NCBI GenBank assembly: GCA_903875045.1
Contig: CAIQUS010000078.1
Location: forward strand, 1 to 60,062
DNA length: 60,062 nt
From: an uncultured Bacteroidales bacterium
Lineage (GTDB): Bacteria > Bacteroidota > Bacteroidia > Bacteroidales > FEN-979
Direction: 5' to 3'
Below the pieces are notes generated by a model. It was not told the origin of the DNA. It saw nothing but the letters and a program-made list of their open reading frames with translations, and did no database searches. The translations under genes and the position numbers were made by a program. Shown here one piece after another: positions 1-6,906 of this stretch. How positions within the stretch are numbered: the stretch's first letter is position 1; every line of letters begins with the position of its first letter.

Positions 1-136
1 AAACGCCAATTTTGCTGATGGCTTCCTTCAGATTTCACCTCACGGTGAACACCCTTGCCATTCGCTAACACTTCCTATCAACTCGGTGTGTGCAGGGACT
101 TACACCCTGCCAGTCAAAGAACTATGCCCGACATAC
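1..136 (-). mobile_element. Group II intron, 5' end (domain I), truncated by window edge
   Basis: Read on the minus strand, the sequence begins GTATGTCGGGCATAG at 136. It continues with the hallmarks of bacterial group II intron domain I: a GGGTGTAAGTCCC-type stem, then a GGCAAGGGTG block, then GTGAGGTGAAATCTGAAGGAAGC. These blocks precede the maturase gene in many bacterial group II introns. Only the first 136 bases are inside the window; the ribozyme core and any reverse transcriptase/maturase lie beyond the left edge. The intron begins exactly where the T-tract of the HU gene terminator ends. That is the insertion preference known for class C group II introns. The class is inferred from the site, not from the protein. 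Confidence 0.75.
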
Positions 137-177
137 AAAAATAGCCGCCCCGATTGATCGGAACGGCTATTTTTTTT
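137..177 (-). terminator. Rho-independent terminator of the HU gene (intron insertion site)
   Basis: Stem AAAAATAGCCG (137-147) pairs with CGGCTATTTTT (164-174), with an inner CCGA/TCGG stem in between. It lies just downstream of the HU stop codon on the minus strand, and the T-run at 141-137 is followed directly by the group II intron. The A- and T-runs on both sides could also make it work from the other strand. Confidence 0.85.
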
Positions 178-191
178 GAAAGTTGAAAGTC

Positions 192-464
192 TTACTTAAC
201 TTTTTTGTTCAATGCAGCACCTGCCTTAAATTTCACAACTTTCTTTGCAGCAATTTTGATTTCTTTGCCGTTCTGAGGATTACGTCCTTTGCGGGCAGCC
301 CTCTTTGAAACGGAGAATGAGCCGAAATCAACTAAAGCAACTCTTTCGCCTTTGCTGAGTGCTTTTTTTGTATTATCAATAAAAGCCTCCAGAGCGCGTT
401 TTGCTTCAACTTTGGACAGTGTAGCATCGTTGCTAATTGCTTCGATTAATTGAGCCTTGTTCAT
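192..464 (-). CDS. hup: HU family DNA-binding protein
   Basis: This 90-residue protein has the full length and pattern of a bacterial HU/IHF subunit. It starts MNKAQLIEAIS, has the helical dimerisation half, then DFGSFSVSKRAARKGRNPQNGKEI, which is the DNA-bending arm with the conserved RNP-type motif near residues 60-65. It ends in a Lys-rich helix. HU is a nucleoid protein that bends and compacts DNA as a dimer. The gene stands alone, with its own promoter upstream (505-534) and a strong terminator downstream that has been used as a group II intron target. Which HU/IHF paralogue it is cannot be told from sequence alone. Confidence 0.95.
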   Translation of the reverse strand: MNKAQLIEAISNDATLSKVEAKRALEAFIDNTKKALSKGERVALVDFGSFSVSKRAARKGRNPQNGKEIKIAAKKVVKFKAGAALNKKVK

Positions 465-504
465 TTTTTTGCGTTTTAAATTAATACGTGATTAATAATC
501 CCTG

Positions 505-534
505 CAAATATAAGGCATTCGAAAAAAAAGTCAA
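505..534 (-). promoter_or_regulatory. Promoter for HU gene
   Basis: On the minus strand TTGAC (534-530) is followed after 17 bases by TATATTTG (512-505). This matches the Bacteroidota -33/-7 pattern (TTTG and TAnnTTTG). The predicted leader is about 35 nt. Confidence 0.7.
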
Positions 535-607
535 GTGTTTTAGCTTGAAAACAGTTGAAAATGTTGATAACATGGAATTTTTGTTAATATCTCCAACCTG
601 AAAACGG

Positions 608-1579
608 TTAATTACCGTGGGTTTCAGTAAATATTCTGGAAAAGCCCCTTAGGAAATCCCCGCTATTCATGACTTTTCGACCCGACAGCTGAAGTTCGGT
701 TAAATGAATAAATCCATTTTTCGTCCCTACTTTCAGGTAAGATTTTCCATCAGTATAAAATTTACCAGGCAAACCTTGCTGTTCAATTTGCTCCGGGATA
801 CTCCTGTAAATTTTCAAAACCTGGTTTCCTCCATCCGGCATCTGGAATTCTGTGAATGCCCCGGGATGAGGACTAAGTCCGCGAATGAAATTATGGATGG
901 TTATCACATCCTGGTTCCAGTTTATGCGACAATCATCATTGAAAATTTTTGGCGCTGATTTCAACAGTGCAGGGTCGGCAATCAATGAATCCTGATGAAC
1001 TTCATCCACTTTCCCGGATACAATTTGTCTGACCGTCTCTATTACAAGACCGGAACCCACCCGCATCAACCGGTCGTGCAGTTCCCCTGCTGTTTCATCT
1101 GGCCCGATTTCCACCTTTTCCGATAAAAGAATCCGTCCGGTGTCGATCTGTTCATTCAATAAAAAGGTCGTAACACCCGTTTCATGCTCGCCGTTCATGA
1201 CAGCCCGGTTAATTGGTGCTGCACCCCTGTATTGTGGCAATAACGATGCGTGAAGGTTAAAAGTCCCCATTTTTGGCAGCGCCCACACTATACCAGGTAA
1301 CATCCGAAAGGCAATTACAATCTGTAAATCAGGCAAATAAGATTCGAGTTGCTCCACAAACTTAGGCTCCTTCATATTAAAAGGCTGCAAAACCGGAATA
1401 CCATGCTCTAAAGCAAATTTCTTTACAGGTGAAACCTTTTCCTTTAATCCCCGGCCGGCTGGCTTGTCGGGTGCTGTAACAACTGCAACAACGGAATAAC
1501 CGGCCACCACCAACTGCTCCAGGGAAGCCACTGCAAAATCGGGTGTACCAAAAAAAATGATCCTGGGAAATTTTATCAT
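608..1579 (-). CDS. fmt: Methionyl-tRNA formyltransferase
   Basis: Transfers a formyl group from 10-formyl-THF to Met-tRNA(fMet) for translation initiation. The 323-residue length fits the family. FGTPDF sits at residues 10-15. The catalytic triad typical of the formyltransferase fold is visible as N108 and H110 (FNLHASLLPQYRGAAP) and D146 (EQIDTG). The C-terminal OB-like domain that grips tRNA includes the HLTELQLSGRK stretch. An upstream in-frame ATG at 1618 would add 13 residues, but the conserved start MIKFPRIIFFGTPDF makes 1579 the better choice. A TPR membrane protein gene lies upstream on the same strand, separated by a heptad repeat. Confidence 0.95.
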   Translation of the reverse strand: MIKFPRIIFFGTPDFAVASLEQLVVAGYSVVAVVTAPDKPAGRGLKEKVSPVKKFALEHGIPVLQPFNMKEPKFVEQLESYLPDLQIVIAFRMLPGIVWALPKMGTFNLHASLLPQYRGAAPINRAVMNGEHETGVTTFLLNEQIDTGRILLSEKVEIGPDETAGELHDRLMRVGSGLVIETVRQIVSGKVDEVHQDSLIADPALLKSAPKIFNDDCRINWNQDVITIHNFIRGLSPHPGAFTEFQMPDGGNQVLKIYRSIPEQIEQQGLPGKFYTDGKSYLKVGTKNGFIHLTELQLSGRKVMNSGDFLRGFSRIFTETHGN

Positions 1580-1618
1580 AAAAAAAGCCCGACGAATCAG
1601 GCTGTGGATTTGGGACAA

Positions 1619-1639
1619 ATCGTAAATCGTAAGTCGTAA
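1619..1639. repeat. Heptad repeat ATCGTAA x3
   Basis: Three head-to-tail 7-bp units (ATCGTAA, ATCGTAA, GTCGTAA) begin immediately after the stop codon of the TPR gene. The same unit recurs at 3147-3174, 35473-35479 and 49804-49824, and in decayed form near 20834-20858. Confidence 0.85.
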
Positions 1640-2341
1640 TTATTTCTTGATCAATCCCTCTGTATAGGAAATGTACTTATCAATTTCCCTGCCTTCATAA
1701 GAGCGCGGAAATTCTTCCTTGATCCTTTTGTAGATGCTGAGTGCTTTTTCGAAATTCCCAAGTTCGTCATAAGCCATAGCAGATTTCATCAGGAACAAAG
1801 GGGATGTGAATTCATTTTTCTTCATTTCAGCAGCATCCATATATAAATCGGCTGCTTTCTGAACCTGTTTCAATTCCATATTGGCATCACCCATGGCACC
1901 TTTGGCCATCGGGCCAATCAGTTGATCTTTTGCACTAAATTTATCGAGCTGCTCAAGGGCAAGATCGAACTGACCAAGCTTCAAATAACAGATACCAGCA
2001 TAATAATGAGCAAGGTTTGCCGATTTGGTCATACCAAATTCATCAACAATTGCAAGAAAGCCAAGATACTGCCCATCACCGTTCAGTGCCTTTTTCAATG
2101 AATCCTGCTCAAAATATTTTTCTGCCATGAACATCTGACCCTGTGCATCTTTCTCTTTAGGTGCAAGGTAAAAACGTTTGAACCCGAAAAATCCGAGTAC
2201 GATCACGATTATTACACCAACTACGATCAGGATAATCTGCTGATACTTTTCAATGAACTGTTCGGTTTTGCTGAATGCTTCTTCAACTGCAACGATACGT
2301 TCTTCGGTTTTGTCAATCTTAGTGCCCTGCTTACTTGCCAT
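1640..2341 (-). CDS. Tetratricopeptide repeat membrane protein
   Basis: A 233-residue protein of no assigned function. A short charged N-terminus (MASKQGTKIDKTEERI) precedes one strong membrane helix (about residues 36-57, IILIVVGVIIVIVLGFFGF). Then come TPR-like helix pairs such as HYYAGICYLKLGQFDLALEQL and AMAYDELGNFEKALSIYKRI. This is the layout of the YfgM/tol-pal-like TPR proteins: inner-membrane anchored, with the TPR domain probably in the periplasm. The open frame extends upstream to 2464, but that extension overlaps the divergent trmH gene. Its own promoter (TAATTTTG, 2370-2363) lies inside the extension, so ATG 2341 is preferred. Role inferred only: protein-protein scaffold or chaperone partner. 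Confidence 0.85.
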   Translation of the reverse strand: MASKQGTKIDKTEERIVAVEEAFSKTEQFIEKYQQIILIVVGVIIVIVLGFFGFKRFYLAPKEKDAQGQMFMAEKYFEQDSLKKALNGDGQYLGFLAIVDEFGMTKSANLAHYYAGICYLKLGQFDLALEQLDKFSAKDQLIGPMAKGAMGDANMELKQVQKAADLYMDAAEMKKNEFTSPLFLMKSAMAYDELGNFEKALSIYKRIKEEFPRSYEGREIDKYISYTEGLIKK

Positions 2342-2362
2342 GTTTTCTGAAATTTGGAGGTG

Positions 2363-2370
2363 CAAAATTA
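2363..2370 (-). promoter_or_regulatory. -7 element for the TPR gene
   Basis: TAATTTTG on the minus strand, 21 bases upstream of ATG 2341. It is arranged back to back with the trmH promoter at 2411-2418. Confidence 0.6.
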
Positions 2371-2410
2371 CATTTTTTCCTGAACATAAGATACGGTCGC
2401 TCATTTTTTT

Positions 2411-2418
2411 TACTTTTG
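2411..2418 (+). promoter_or_regulatory. -7 element for trmH
   Basis: TACTTTTG matches TAnnTTTG and lies 21 bases before ATG 2440. It is the mirror image of the TPR gene promoter in the same 100-bp gap. Confidence 0.65.
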
Positions 2419-2439
2419 CACCTCTTAAAGAACAGGAAA

Positions 2440-3153
2440 ATGCACGCGGCCAATGATCTGCCACCCACTACTACCAAAGAATTGATTGCTCATCTTCAGC
2501 AATTTGTCACAGCCGGGCGTTTTCAAAAATTTCAGGAAATCATTCGCTTCCGGACCCGCCACCTTACCATTACACTTGAGGACATCTTCCAGTCACACAA
2601 TGCCAGTGCGGTGTTACGTACCTGCGATTGCTTTGGCATCCAGAACATTCACATCATTGAAAACCGCAATAAACTTGAAGTAAACCCCGATGTTGCACTT
2701 GGTGCTTCAAAATGGCTTGACATCATTAAATATAACGGGACAGACGACAATACGATTGCATGTTATAAAAGCCTGAAAAACCAGGGCTATCGCCTTGTTG
2801 CAACAACACCACACAAGGATGGCTTTACCCCTGAAACACTGCCACTTGGTCAAAAAACGGCTCTTATCTTTGGTACAGAACTGGCAGGTTTATCACCAGG
2901 TGCAATGGAAATGGCTGATGATTATATCAGGATTCCGATGGTTGGCTTTACCGAAAGCCTGAATATCAGTGTATCAGCAGCTATATTCATCCAATCCCTT
3001 ACCAACAGGCTCAGATCATCCGGAATTACCTGGCAACTCTCTGACCTTGAGAAGGATGAAATCCTCCTGAACTGGCTTCGACAATCAATAAACAAATCAG
3101 AACTGATTATACAAGGTTTTCTCGAAAAAACTAACAACTACCATAAATCGTAA
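2440..3153 (+). CDS. trmH: tRNA (guanosine-2'-O-)-methyltransferase, SpoU/TrmH family
   Basis: A 237-residue SPOUT-class RNA ribose methyltransferase. Motif 1 is NASAVLRTCDCFGIQNIHII near residue 53. The AdoMet-binding trefoil knot carries LIFGTELAGLSPGAME and IRIPMVGFTESLNISVSAAI. The C-terminal helical extension (LLNWLRQSINKSELIIQGFLE) is characteristic of TrmH, which methylates G18 of tRNA, rather than RlmB. The frame opens at 2335, but residues before MHAANDL do not resemble the family and lie upstream of the promoter, so ATG 2440 is the start. The last Ser codon and the stop (TCG TAA) form part of the first unit of a heptad repeat. Confidence 0.92.
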   Translation: MHAANDLPPTTTKELIAHLQQFVTAGRFQKFQEIIRFRTRHLTITLEDIFQSHNASAVLRTCDCFGIQNIHIIENRNKLEVNPDVALGASKWLDIIKYNGTDDNTIACYKSLKNQGYRLVATTPHKDGFTPETLPLGQKTALIFGTELAGLSPGAMEMADDYIRIPMVGFTESLNISVSAAIFIQSLTNRLRSSGITWQLSDLEKDEILLNWLRQSINKSELIIQGFLEKTNNYHKS

Positions 3154-3174
3154 TTCGTAAATCGTAATTCGTAT
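3147..3174. repeat. Heptad repeat, ATCGTAA/TTCGTAA x4
   Basis: Four 7-bp units alternate ATCGTAA and TTCGTAA. The first unit contains the trmH stop codon, so the array starts inside the gene's last codons. Confidence 0.85.
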
Positions 3175-3182
3175 TTTTTTCA

Positions 3183-3190
3183 TACCTTTG
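3183..3190 (+). promoter_or_regulatory. -7 element for the THX gene
   Basis: TACCTTTG, 32 bases before ATG 3223, directly after the heptad array. Confidence 0.65.
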
Positions 3191-3222
3191 CCAATTGACA
3201 GAAATTTTTAATACAATATTAT

Positions 3223-3522
3223 ATGGGAAAAGGAGATAAAAAAACGAAGCGTGGCAAAATCATTATTGGATCATCCGGTGTAAGCAGATCACGCAAAAAA
3301 AAGACAAACCTGGCACCTGTCGCTGCAAAAGCTGAACCGAAAGCTAAAAAAGAAGTTGAAGAGCAGGTAGTTCCTACGGTTCAGTCAGCCCACAAGAAAA
3401 CGGCGAAAAAAGCTGAGGAGCATGTTGGGGTAGCTGATGAGAAGCACAAAGCCGCCAAGGCCAAGAAAAAAGGCGCAGATGGTGAATCAGAAGGCGAAGC
3501 CGAAGAGCCCAATCAAGAGTAA
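3223..3522 (+). CDS. 30S ribosomal protein THX-like, with long charged tail
   Basis: The first 28 residues (MGKGDKKTKRGKIIIGSSGVSRSRKKK) match the small basic ribosomal protein THX (bTHX), which sits in the head of the 30S subunit in Thermus and is widely annotated in Bacteroidota. Usual THX proteins end near this point. Here about 70 further residues follow: Ala/Lys/Glu-rich and low-complexity, shifting from basic to acidic (DGESEGEAEEPNQE). That tail is probably disordered. It has its own promoter and a hairpin terminator (3553-3590) ahead of rsmG. Alternative: a histone H1-like basic protein that merely resembles THX, but the N-terminal match favours THX. Confidence 0.8.
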   Translation: MGKGDKKTKRGKIIIGSSGVSRSRKKKTNLAPVAAKAEPKAKKEVEEQVVPTVQSAHKKTAKKAEEHVGVADEKHKAAKAKKKGADGESEGEAEEPNQE

Positions 3523-3552
3523 CATTGTTTATTGAATGGTTTTATTGAAAGT

Positions 3553-3590
3553 GTCCGGATCAGCATTTGCTTTTCCGGACGGTTTTATTT
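3553..3590 (+). terminator. Terminator after the THX gene
   Basis: GTCCGGA (3553-3559) pairs with TCCGGAC (3574-3580) and is followed by GGTTTTATTT. It ends next to the rsmG start codon. Confidence 0.6.
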
Positions 3591-3591
3591 T

Positions 3592-4221
3592 ATGATGACC
3601 CACCCTGAAACCTATTTCCCGGGTTTAACCCCCGTTCAACTTGAACAGTTTAGCCTGATGGAAAGTCTTTACCTGGAATGGAATACCATGATCAATGTGG
3701 TCTCCCGTAAGGATATCGGGCAACTTTCAACCCACCACATTCTCCATTCATTGGCGATTGCAAAAATTATTGCGCTCAAACCAGGAACCAGGGTTATGGA
3801 TGCCGGAACAGGAGGAGGTTTCCCCGGAATCCCTCTGGCAACTATGTTTCCCGATGTACATTTCACACTGGTTGATTCAATCGGAAAGAAGATCAAGGTA
3901 ATCGATGCCATTGCTTCAGCCTTGAAATTAGATAATGTAACCACCTTGAATTCCCGTTTTGAAACAGTAAAAAATTCCTTTGATTTCGTTACCGGCCGGG
4001 CCGTTTCAAGGCTTCCACTTTTCGTTTCAATGGTGAAAAATTCTATTACCTCCAGGGGATTCAACGAAATTCCAAATGGTATCCTCTACCTGACCGGAGG
4101 TGAACTGGACGCGGATATAACCCAAATCAGGGCAAGATCACAAACATGGTCACTTGCCGGCTTCTTTAAAGATGATTATTTTACCACAAAGAAGTTAGTC
4201 CATCTCCATAACTTTTCATAA
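3592..4221 (+). CDS. rsmG: 16S rRNA (guanine-N7)-methyltransferase RsmG (GidB)
   Basis: A 209-residue class I methyltransferase that modifies G527 in the 530 loop of 16S rRNA. The AdoMet-binding segment VMDAGTGGGFPGIPLATMFP and the following FTLVDSIGKKIKVIDAI are the diagnostic GidB motifs. FVTGRAVSRLPLFV is the conserved later block. The open frame reaches back to 3532, but that stretch is the terminator hairpin of the preceding gene. The start is therefore ATG 3592, or the adjacent ATG 3595. It lies with trmH and THX in a ribosome/RNA-modification neighbourhood. Confidence 0.93.
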   Translation: MMTHPETYFPGLTPVQLEQFSLMESLYLEWNTMINVVSRKDIGQLSTHHILHSLAIAKIIALKPGTRVMDAGTGGGFPGIPLATMFPDVHFTLVDSIGKKIKVIDAIASALKLDNVTTLNSRFETVKNSFDFVTGRAVSRLPLFVSMVKNSITSRGFNEIPNGILYLTGGELDADITQIRARSQTWSLAGFFKDDYFTTKKLVHLHNFS

Positions 4222-4270
4222 TTTAGCCTGCATATTTTCAAACAATTCTAACCACTAAAAATCAGTATTT

Positions 4271-6346
4271 ATGGCTGAACAGAAGAAGTTCATTCCTTTC
4301 GTCTCCGCAGAGACAAACATGAAAGAATTTACCGTTCGGGCGTTGGTCATTGGCCTTTTCTTTGCCGTTATCTTAGGCGCTGCCAATGCTTACCTCGGAC
4401 TTAAAGCAGGCATGACCATTGCCGCTACGTATCCCGCTGCCGTACTTGGTATGGCTATCCTGCGGTTGATGAAAGGTTCCATTCTTGAAGAAAACTTTAT
4501 CCGTACGGTGGGTTCCATTGGCGAATCGGTCGCCGCCGGTGCCATTTTCACGTTGCCGGCATTTTTCGTTTCAGGTATCTGGTCCGAATTTTTCACTGTA
4601 GGCCATTATATCACCTCATCACTTATTCTCATAGCCGGCGGGGTACTTGGAATCATGTTCGTGGCACTGCTTCGCCGTGTAATGGTAGAAGATGCTGAAC
4701 TGCCCTTTCCAGAATCGGTTGCTGCTGCTGAAATTCACAAAGCCGGCCAGGGAGGTTCAGGCGGATCGAAATTTCTCTTCTGGTCGATGGGATTAGGCGG
4801 ATTGATCAAAATACTCGGGGAACTGCAATTGTTTCAATATCTGTGGGAAAAATTTGTGATTTTCGGCAAACAAACGATCACTGGCACCGTTTTTACAGGC
4901 CAGGGGGGCATGTTACTCAGCTCTCCCGGTGTTAGTCCTGCATATATGGGTGTTGGTTATATCATCGGACCCAAATTAGGAGCACTTAACTTCAGCGGAG
5001 GAATCCTTGCCTGGGGTTTAATGGCACCCATGATCATGTATTTCCTCATTCCCAGCATCAACTTTCAGGATTGGGCAGCCTTTCTGATGGCCAAAGACCC
5101 TACCATGACATTTGATGCTGCCATGGCCAAAGTGACCAACCCTTCTTATGAAATAAACCAGATTTGGAAGTATATCATCCGACCAATCGCCATTGGAGGA
5201 ATGTTGGTGAGCGCTGCATTCACGCTGTTTAAAATGAGAAAAAGTCTCACCACCGGGATCGCCCGTTCAGTGAAAGATGTTAAAAAGGCAGCTTCCGGAA
5301 TCGAGCACAATGTTCCCAGAAATGAAAAAGATATTAGTTTTGGCTGGATCATGGTCGGCATCGCCGCCGTTGCCGTGCTCACTTTCGGAATAACCTATTT
5401 CATTTTTCAAACAAACATCCTCATCGCTGTTGTTGCTTCAACGGTCATGATCATCCTTGCTTTCTTTTTTGCCTCTGTATCCGGTTATCTCGTAGGTATC
5501 ATGGGATCCTCCAACAACCCGATCAGCGGACTTACACTTACTGCGTTGGTTGTTACTGCCCTCATCCTGGTTGCACTGGGGGTACAAGGTGATGCGGGTG
5601 TTGCTACCGTTCTGGGTGTTGCAGCTATCGTTTGCGTTTCTGCAGCAGTAGCGGGCGAAATGCTCCAGGATTTGAAAGCCGGGCATATTCTTGGCGGTAC
5701 GCCATGGCGCATGCAGATTGGCGATATTCTTGGAGTAATCCTCGCCGGTGCGGTAATGTTTGTCGTCCTTGCGTTTTTAAATGATGGCGACATCGCCAGC
5801 GGTAAAAACCTCGGGTATCAGGGCGGCTTCGGCAGTAAAAACCTTTCTGCCCCACAGGCCAGCCTGATGGCTATTCTGTCGAGAGGCATTGTTCAGGGAC
5901 AAATGGCCTGGCCACTGATCATTGCCGGTATGCTCATGGGCGTGGCATTTATCCTTATGCAGGTTAAAAGCCCAATGCTCGTCAGTGTGGGAATGTACCT
6001 CCCGATTGAAACCACTTTTGCTATTTTTGTTGGGGGATTGATCAAAGGCGCTGTTGAAATGTACTCTGAAAAACGAAACCATAATGCCGCTCAAAAGGTA
6101 CGGGTTGAAAACACTGGCGTGCTTCTGGCATCCGGGATGATTGCGGGAGAAGCTCTCATGGGACTCCTTATCGCAATTTTCGCAGTTTTCAATATCTTCC
6201 TTTACAACTATTTCAGTTTCTTCACCACACCAACCTTCTACATCAGTTTTGTAGTTCTGGCCATTATTGCGTATGTGCTGATTCAAATACCGTTGAAAAA
6301 TGCAGGAAAACCAGATGATCCGGCTCCTCCGGCATCCGGAATGTAA
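4271..6346 (+). CDS. OPT family oligopeptide transporter
   Basis: A 691-residue multi-spanning membrane protein of the OPT superfamily. These are proton-coupled carriers that import small peptides or, in the YSL branch, metal chelates. Diagnostic stretches are the N-terminal AANAYLGLKAGMTIAATYPAAV, the LPFPESVAAAEIHKAGQ motif near residue 150 and VSGYLVGIMGSSNNPISGLTLTALV in the C-terminal half. About 14-16 hydrophobic helices are visible across the length. The substrate cannot be read from sequence. It is followed by a short hairpin repeat and then genes for a PqqD-like protein and the dipeptidase PepD. A peptide import and breakdown link with PepD is possible but only inferred. Confidence 0.92.
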   Translation: MAEQKKFIPFVSAETNMKEFTVRALVIGLFFAVILGAANAYLGLKAGMTIAATYPAAVLGMAILRLMKGSILEENFIRTVGSIGESVAAGAIFTLPAFFVSGIWSEFFTVGHYITSSLILIAGGVLGIMFVALLRRVMVEDAELPFPESVAAAEIHKAGQGGSGGSKFLFWSMGLGGLIKILGELQLFQYLWEKFVIFGKQTITGTVFTGQGGMLLSSPGVSPAYMGVGYIIGPKLGALNFSGGILAWGLMAPMIMYFLIPSINFQDWAAFLMAKDPTMTFDAAMAKVTNPSYEINQIWKYIIRPIAIGGMLVSAAFTLFKMRKSLTTGIARSVKDVKKAASGIEHNVPRNEKDISFGWIMVGIAAVAVLTFGITYFIFQTNILIAVVASTVMIILAFFFASVSGYLVGIMGSSNNPISGLTLTALVVTALILVALGVQGDAGVATVLGVAAIVCVSAAVAGEMLQDLKAGHILGGTPWRMQIGDILGVILAGAVMFVVLAFLNDGDIASGKNLGYQGGFGSKNLSAPQASLMAILSRGIVQGQMAWPLIIAGMLMGVAFILMQVKSPMLVSVGMYLPIETTFAIFVGGLIKGAVEMYSEKRNHNAAQKVRVENTGVLLASGMIAGEALMGLLIAIFAVFNIFLYNYFSFFTTPTFYISFVVLAIIAYVLIQIPLKNAGKPDDPAPPASGM

Positions 6347-6350
6347 AATA

Positions 6351-6433
6351 AACCCAGCCCCCTTTGCCCCCTTCCAAGCAGGTAAGGGGAAGTAAGTCCC
6401 TCCCCGAAAAGGGAGGGACTTTGGGAGGGGTTA
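6351..6433. repeat. GC-rich palindromic repeat (REP-like)
   Basis: A perfect 10-bp stem AGTCCCTCCC (6395-6404) / GGGAGGGACT (6411-6420) closes a CGAAAA loop. It is flanked by AACCCAGCCCCC and GGGAGGGGTT, which are imperfect inverted copies of each other. Similar GC-rich dispersed palindromes are familiar in Bacteroidota intergenic regions. It could act as an mRNA-stabilising or terminating hairpin after the OPT gene, though no T-run follows. Confidence 0.65.
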
Positions 6434-6459
6434 TCATGGTCATTAATCCTCTCTCGTAC

Positions 6460-6858
6460 ATGAATTTTTTCAAGCGCCGTAGTATCTTAAAGAGAGTTAA
6501 CTTTCTCGACTTGAGGCCTGTGCGGAAACTCGGCCACGAAATGCGTGAAGACGGTAAGATAACCCTTCTGATGCCACGGTTCAAAAATCGGATCAACGCT
6601 GCCCTCTTCCAGCCAAATTCAAAAGAAAAATTCATTTTCATCAAACTCGACCTGTTCGGAGGACACACATGGCTTTTGATTGATGGAAATTCAACCGTGA
6701 CGCAAATCTGTGCCAAACTGAATGAACAATTTCCCGAAGAACTGCAACCAGCTGAGGAAACAGAAGTCAGGGTAACAGAGTTCCTCTCACTGCTGTATCA
6801 GCAGAGGTATATTACTTTCCGCGAAATTCAGGATGAAACGGAGTCCCTCGCCAAATAA
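6460..6858 (+). CDS. PqqD-like protein
   Basis: A 132-residue protein whose C-terminal part resembles the PqqD/RiPP recognition fold: FIFIKLDLFGGHTWLLIDGNSTVTQICAKLNEQFPEE, then VRVTEFLSLLYQQRYITF. PqqD-type domains bind leader peptides in RiPP pathways, but many stand alone in Bacteroidota with unknown roles. No radical-SAM enzyme or precursor peptide lies nearby, so no RiPP function is claimed. The basic N-terminus (MNFFKRRSILKRVNFLDLRPVR) is conserved-looking. The open frame starts at 6364 but runs through the palindromic repeat; ATG 6460 is preferred and ATG 6436 is possible. Confidence 0.75.
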   Translation: MNFFKRRSILKRVNFLDLRPVRKLGHEMREDGKITLLMPRFKNRINAALFQPNSKEKFIFIKLDLFGGHTWLLIDGNSTVTQICAKLNEQFPEELQPAEETEVRVTEFLSLLYQQRYITFREIQDETESLAK

Positions 6859-6906
6859 TTTGATAATTTTGACGTTACTTACATAATTTTTAAACATAAT
6901 CTGATC

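Noticed and set aside
5777-6286. 169-codon minus-strand frame (and others in the OPT gene)
   Set aside because: It is antisense to the OPT transporter, whose family motifs are clear. The translation is His/Asn-rich with no domain.
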